A model generated the notes under the pieces. The model ran no database searches and was not told where the DNA came from. It saw only the letters and a list, made by a program, of their open reading frames with translations. A stretch of 8,744 nucleotides of DNA from NCBI GenBank assembly GCA_965370435.1, contig CBDUUP010000184.1:1-8744 (forward strand), written 5' to 3'. Below, in pieces: positions 6,447 through 8,744 of this stretch; position 1 is the stretch's first letter, and each line of letters starts with the position of its first letter. The translations under genes were made by a program, and so were the position numbers. The DNA is from CBDUUP01 sp965370435 (GTDB lineage Bacteria > Chloroflexota > Anaerolineae > Anaerolineales > UBA11579).

Positions 6447-6468
6447 CCGGGGATGAGGGTTGGCCCGA

Positions 6469-6506
6469 AAGGCCGACTTTGTAAATGTTCGTGCGACTTC
6501 AGTCGC
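6469..6506. repeat. 38-bp direct repeat, copy 2
   Basis: This is identical to 6336-6373 except for one C-to-T change in the ACTT(C/T)GTAAATG segment. It again ends with the GCGACTTCAGTCGC hairpin, 63 bp before the hgcA -35 box. Confidence 0.85.
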
Positions 6507-6569
6507 ATAGTCTTCCCCACCTTCATCACAACCTAACAACTCCTTTATCTTTCTTGAATCTCTTTCCCC

Positions 6570-6597
6570 TTGACACATAGACAATTATCAATATAAT
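6570..6597 (+). promoter_or_regulatory. Sigma-70-type promoter of hgcAB
   Basis: TTGACA (6570-6575) and TATAAT (6592-6597) are perfect hexamers with a 16-bp spacer. The expected start site is near 6604, giving a leader of about 60 nt with AAGGAG at 6653-6658, 7 nt before the hgcA ATG. The segment 6581-6635 is strikingly AT-rich compared with the C-rich surroundings. The -10 box overlaps the inverted repeats listed next, which argues for repression by a bound regulator. Confidence 0.75.
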
Positions 6598-6619
6598 ATT
6601 GTATTGATACATATCAATA
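6586..6619. promoter_or_regulatory. Overlapping inverted repeats, probable operator of hgcAB
   Basis: Three half-sites are present: TATCAATA (6586-6593), TATTGATA (6602-6609) and TATCAATA (6612-6619). The first and second form an inverted repeat with an 8-bp gap; the second and third form one with a 2-bp gap (CA). Within this, CAATATAATATTG (6589-6601) is itself palindromic. The sites cover the -10 box and the expected transcription start, a typical repressor position. The ATCAA/TTGAT core is like operators of ArsR/SmtB metalloregulators, and arsR-like genes are known to accompany hgcAB in other organisms. The regulator's identity is inferred; none is encoded in this window. Confidence 0.6.
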
Positions 6620-6665
6620 TACTTGTAATATTGGTTAACAAATTCCTGCCACAAGGAGCATTGAA

Positions 6666-7697
6666 ATGCCACCCCCTGAACAATCATCCACTGGTCCCGC
6701 CATCCTCCCCGCCACCAGCGCCATCACCCTCGCAGATCGCTGGGATCACTTCCTCGTTCGCATTGGCGTGAATCGCATGGATCATCAGGTCGAGCCGGGT
6801 CTCTACGCTCTCGGCAGCCCCACCCCCGATTCCCCCGTCTTCGTCACCGCCAACTACACCCTCAGCTTCGACGCCCTCCGCGCCTCCCTCCCCGGGATGG
6901 ACAGCTACATCCTGGTTCTAGACACAGATGGGATCAACGTCTGGTGCGCCGCAGGCAAAGGGAGCTTTGGCACTGACGAGTTGGTCAATCGCATCGAAGT
7001 CACCAACCTCAAAGATGTGGTCAACCACCGAGTCATCATCCTCCCCCAACTAGGCGCGCCCGGCATCGTTGCCCATGAAGTGAGAAAGCGCTCCAAGTTC
7101 AAAGTTGAATACGGCCCCGTTCGAGCTTCAGATCTGCCCGAATATATGAAGACCCGCCAGGCCACACCCGAGATGCGCAAGATACGCTTTCCCCTCCTTG
7201 ACCGTGCCGTCCTGATACCCGTTGACTTTGGCTATGGGCTTCCTGCTGTAATTTGGATGATCGCTGCCATTCTCCTGACTCAATGGTTGGACGTCGGCTA
7301 CGCCTCCCGATTGGCCGCCGCCTTCCTGGCAGCCATCCTCTCCGGGATCGTCCTATTCCCCCTCCTGCTCCCCTGGCTTCCCACCAAAGACTTTGTCACC
7401 CAAGGATTCATCCTGGGCTGTTTGGTCACCCTCCCCTTCGTTTTTTCGACGCTTCAAAGCAGCCCGACCGGTGTGACTTGGCAGCAGATAGGAATAGCCA
7501 TCGCCCTCATGCTGGTCTGTCCTCCGGTGACCGCCTACGTATCCTTCAATTTCACCGGCGCCACCACCTTCACCTCCCGCAGCAGGGTGGGTCGTGAAAT
7601 TGAGAAATACATCCCCATCATCGTGTGGATGTTTATCATCGGAATCGTCCTGAACATTGCCTTGTTCCCCTTTGTCCTGTTTGGAGGAGTATCATGA
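6666..7697 (+). CDS. hgcA: Mercury methylation corrinoid protein HgcA
   Basis: HgcA is a membrane corrinoid protein that transfers a methyl group to Hg(II), making methylmercury. The 343-residue product has the two expected parts. The soluble corrinoid-binding domain (about 25-175, related to the CdhD corrinoid Fe-S protein) contains VEPGLYALGSPTPDSPVFVTANY (split here at 42-51 and 52-64) and the diagnostic cap-helix motif NVWCAAGK at 91-98. Cys94 is the predicted lower ligand of cobalt. KGSFGTDELVNRI and LPQLGAPGIVAHEV follow. The membrane domain has five predicted helices at about 189-208, 214-237, 245-263, 272-292 and 314-336, with the family motif FTGATTFTS at 296-304. AAGGAG stands 7 nt before the ATG. 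The last four bases overlap the hgcB start, so translation is coupled. All diagnostic residues are intact. Methylation by this organism is inferred, not observed. Confidence 0.97.
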   Translation: MPPPEQSSTGPAILPATSAITLADRWDHFLVRIGVNRMDHQVEPGLYALGSPTPDSPVFVTANYTLSFDALRASLPGMDSYILVLDTDGINVWCAAGKGSFGTDELVNRIEVTNLKDVVNHRVIILPQLGAPGIVAHEVRKRSKFKVEYGPVRASDLPEYMKTRQATPEMRKIRFPLLDRAVLIPVDFGYGLPAVIWMIAAILLTQWLDVGYASRLAAAFLAAILSGIVLFPLLLPWLPTKDFVTQGFILGCLVTLPFVFSTLQSSPTGVTWQQIGIAIALMLVCPPVTAYVSFNFTGATTFTSRSRVGREIEKYIPIIVWMFIIGIVLNIALFPFVLFGGVS

Positions 7698-7993
7698 ACT
7701 TCGTCTCTGAGTTGAACACCCTTCAATATGACCCCGCTAAATGCACCGGCTGCGGGATGTGCGTGGCCGTTTGCCCCCATGCGGTCTTTGCCATGAACAC
7801 CCGCGTAGCAAAAATAGTCAACCCCGACGCCTGCATGGAATGCGGAGCCTGCCAGCTAAACTGCCACCCAGGCGCCGTCATGGTGGAAAGCGGCGTCGGC
7901 TGCGCCCAGGCCATGATCGCCGCCGCCCTCTCCCGCAGAAAACAACCCGCCCAACCCGAACCCGCCTGCGGCCCCCAACCCACCTGCGGCTAA
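7694..7993 (+). CDS. hgcB: Mercury methylation ferredoxin HgcB
   Basis: HgcB is the 2[4Fe-4S] ferredoxin that donates electrons to the HgcA corrinoid and may hand over Hg(II). The 99-residue product has two CxxCxxCxxxC motifs: Cys17, 20, 23 and 27 (CTGCGMCVAVCP) and Cys47, 50, 53 and 57 (CMECGACQLNCHPGA). ECGAC is typical of HgcB. Cys70 (SGVGCA) matches the additional conserved cysteine of the family. Two further cysteines near the end, Cys92 and Cys98 (ACGPQPTCG), correspond to the usual C-terminal pair but are five residues apart. The ATG at 7694 overlaps the hgcA stop (ATGA) and has GGAGGAG just upstream, within hgcA. Longer in-frame starts such as 7625 lie inside hgcA and are rejected. 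A generic ferredoxin is unlikely given the coupling to hgcA. Confidence 0.95.
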   Translation: MNFVSELNTLQYDPAKCTGCGMCVAVCPHAVFAMNTRVAKIVNPDACMECGACQLNCHPGAVMVESGVGCAQAMIAAALSRRKQPAQPEPACGPQPTCG

Positions 7994-8036
7994 TAACATC
8001 AATCCCATCAGTGGATATATCCTGATCTTCTCCTTC

Positions 8037-8065
8037 GTAGGGACGCAGCATTCCTGCGTTCCTAC
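8037..8065 (+). terminator. Strong hairpin 43 nt after hgcB
   Basis: GTAGGGACGCAG (8037-8048) pairs with CTGCGTTCCTAC (8054-8065) around a 5-nt loop, with one G-T wobble. It begins 43 nt after the hgcB stop and no T-run follows. It is probably a member of the GTAGGGRC repeat family that may also end or stabilise the hgcAB transcript. The structure is visible; the role is inferred. Confidence 0.45.
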
Positions 8066-8104
8066 ACACCCAATCCTCAATCATCACTCTCCTACCATTT
8101 CAGT

Positions 8105-8129
8105 AGGGGCAGACCTTGTGCCTGCCCCT
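8105..8129. repeat. Palindromic dispersed repeat (GGGGCAG type)
   Basis: AGGGGCAG (8105-8112) pairs with CTGCCCCT (8122-8129). The loop ACCTTGTGC and the GTAGGGGCAG head are close to the element at 3943-3967 (GTAGGGGCAGGCCTTGTGCCTGCC). TTTG follows the second arm. Confidence 0.7.
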
Positions 8130-8206
8130 CTTTGTGTATGTTAATTTGTCATTCCGAGCGCCCCACAGCGCCAATAACGCCGTTCAGTGGAAAAGATACA
8201 CCCCCT

Positions 8207-8247
8207 CTTCCGTAGGGGCAGGGTCATCCCGCCCCGGCGCGCCAACA
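8207..8247. repeat. Palindromic dispersed repeat with GGCGCGC tail
   Basis: CTTCCGTA leads into GGGGCAGG (8215-8222), loop GTCAT, CCCGCCCC (8228-8235) with one mismatch in the stem, followed by GGCGCGCCAACA. Head and tail match 4111-4152, while the loop and inner stem differ. The two copies are thus a family with a conserved frame and a variable centre. Confidence 0.65.
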
Positions 8248-8315
8248 CTCATAATCATGTCCAAAACCCTGAAGTTTCTTAGTAGAAGGGCAGCCTCCCC
8301 GCCCAATCCTGTGCG

Positions 8316-8363
8316 AAGCTTCCTGAGCCTGCCGAAGGAAGCTTGCCCTGAGCCAGCCGAAGG
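8316..8363. repeat. CCTGAGCC-GCCGAAGG double repeat
   Basis: Two direct copies of a 17-bp unit, CCTGAGCC(T/A)GCCGAAGG, lie at 8322-8338 and 8347-8363 (16 of 17 identical). The first is enclosed by an inverted repeat AAGCTTCCT (8316-8324) and AGGAAGCTT (8336-8344). Translation gives EACPEPAEGK-like strings that are a familiar sign of dispersed repeats wrongly annotated as protein. Confidence 0.7.
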
Positions 8364-8624
8364 GAAGGAATCTCTATAACCACAGCATATCAAGACACCA
8401 CTTAAAAATTTGCCCCCACCCTTTTTGTCGCTGAGACCAAGAATGAAATCTCCGTGAACTTAGGCTAAAAAAATCAGCGAAAATCCGCGTTCATCCGCGT
8501 CCCTCACTCCCGCCTTCATCAAAACCTAATAAGACCATCATCAAAACCAAATACCTTTAATGCAATAATGGGTAGGATTCAATCTTCCTTCACCAAAACT
8601 AAATAAATATCTCCAAGGAGATCT

Positions 8625-8744
8625 ATGTCCAACCCAACAAAACTTCTCTTGGGAATCCTGCTTCTATTGGTTATGACCGGATGCAACTCCCCAGAAACCC
8701 CTACCCTAACCCCGCCTCCCACAGCCACCGCCACCCCCGAACCC
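8625..8744 (+). CDS. Start of a lipoprotein gene (runs off the window)
   Basis: Forty codons are visible. The product begins MSNPTKLLLGILLLLVMTGC, a short basic N-terminus, a hydrophobic core and a lipobox (VMTGC) with Cys20 as the predicted lipidation site. A Pro/Thr-rich linker follows (TPTLTPPPTATATPEP), typical of extracytoplasmic lipoproteins where it tethers a folded domain to the membrane. AAGGAG at 8615-8620 is only 4 nt from the ATG. The functional domain is outside the window, so substrate binding, enzyme or structural roles cannot be told apart. Secretion and lipidation are well supported. It is separated from hgcB by a repeat island and need not be related to it. Confidence 0.8.
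   Translation, partial: MSNPTKLLLGILLLLVMTGCNSPETPTLTPPPTATATPEP

Larger units (their letters stand above)
6240..6569. repeat. Repeat-filled spacer upstream of hgcA
   Basis: No gene is supported in these 330 bp. The stretch contains a hairpin at 6328-6345 (AGTCGGC, loop GAAG, GCCGACT), two copies of a 38-bp repeat and an 11-bp-stem hairpin, each listed separately. No classical terminator with a T-run follows the PSP1 gene. Confidence 0.7.
7994..8624. repeat. Repeat-filled spacer downstream of hgcB
   Basis: No gene is supported in these 631 bp. The stretch holds hairpin repeats at 8037-8065, 8105-8129, 8215-8235 and 8316-8344 (listed separately). From 8463 to 8502 it holds a low-complexity segment, AATCAGCGAAAATCCGCG and onward, with ATCCGCGT repeated at 8483 and 8493. 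Open frames here, such as 8116-8379, translate repeats and do not look like proteins. Confidence 0.7.

Noticed and set aside
6666..7697. HgcA as an ordinary CdhD/AcsD corrinoid Fe-S protein subunit
   Set aside because: The NVWCAAGK cap-helix motif, the C-terminal five-helix membrane domain and the coupled hgcB are specific to HgcA.
7625..7993. Longer hgcB starting at ATG 7625
   Set aside because: The extra 23 codons lie within hgcA and encode no HgcB-like sequence. The ATG at 7694 has a good ribosome binding site and the classical ATGA overlap.
8116..8379. Open frame of 87 codons downstream of hgcB
   Set aside because: Its sequence is made of dispersed repeats (GTCATTCCGAG head, GTAGGGGC hairpin, CCTGAGCC-GCCGAAGG units) and its end reads EACPEPAEGKESL, a typical repeat translation.

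Overview
This window most likely comes from an anaerobic member of the Chloroflexota (Anaerolineae-like). That placement is an inference. It rests on the fused nuoC-nuoD gene, the strongly C-ending codon use, the style of the conserved hypothetical and PSP1 proteins, and gene spacers filled with short dispersed hairpin repeats. No rRNA or other phylogenetic marker is present to prove it. All supported genes lie on the + strand.

Layout. (1) Positions 116-3310 hold a promoter with perfect -35 and -10 hexamers, followed by nuoB, a fused nuoCD and nuoI. These form the quinone-reducing module that links the peripheral and membrane arms of respiratory complex I. nuoA, E-H and J-N are not in the window. 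(2) Positions 3311-4182 hold a hairpin after nuoI, a 9-bp microrepeat, a small conserved protein with two CxxC pairs, a 118-bp near-identical tandem copy of that gene's 3' part (a pseudogene fragment), and several palindromic repeats. (3) Positions 4183-6239 hold mrp/apbC (Fe-S cluster carrier ATPase with an N-terminal MIP18 domain) and a PSP1/YaaT-family cysteine-rich protein. (4) Positions 6240-6665 hold a repeat island and then a very AT-rich promoter with overlapping TATCAATA/TATTGATA inverted repeats. (5) Positions 6666-7993 hold hgcA and hgcB, overlapping by ATGA. (6) Positions 7994-8624 form a second repeat island. (7) Position 8625 to the window end is the start of a lipoprotein gene that runs off the window.

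The key content is the hgcAB pair, the two genes needed for microbial mercury methylation. HgcA carries the diagnostic cap-helix motif NVWCAAGK (residues 91-98, Cys94) and a five-helix membrane domain. HgcB carries two CxxCxxCxxxC cluster motifs, an additional conserved-type Cys70 and two C-terminal cysteines. By family knowledge HgcA transfers a methyl group from a corrinoid to Hg(II), and HgcB supplies electrons. The organism is therefore a predicted methylmercury producer. The system itself is known. The less expected points are its promoter with an ArsR/SmtB-like operator but no regulator gene nearby, the split C-terminal cysteine pair of HgcB, and its position between two repeat islands next to Fe-S and respiratory genes.
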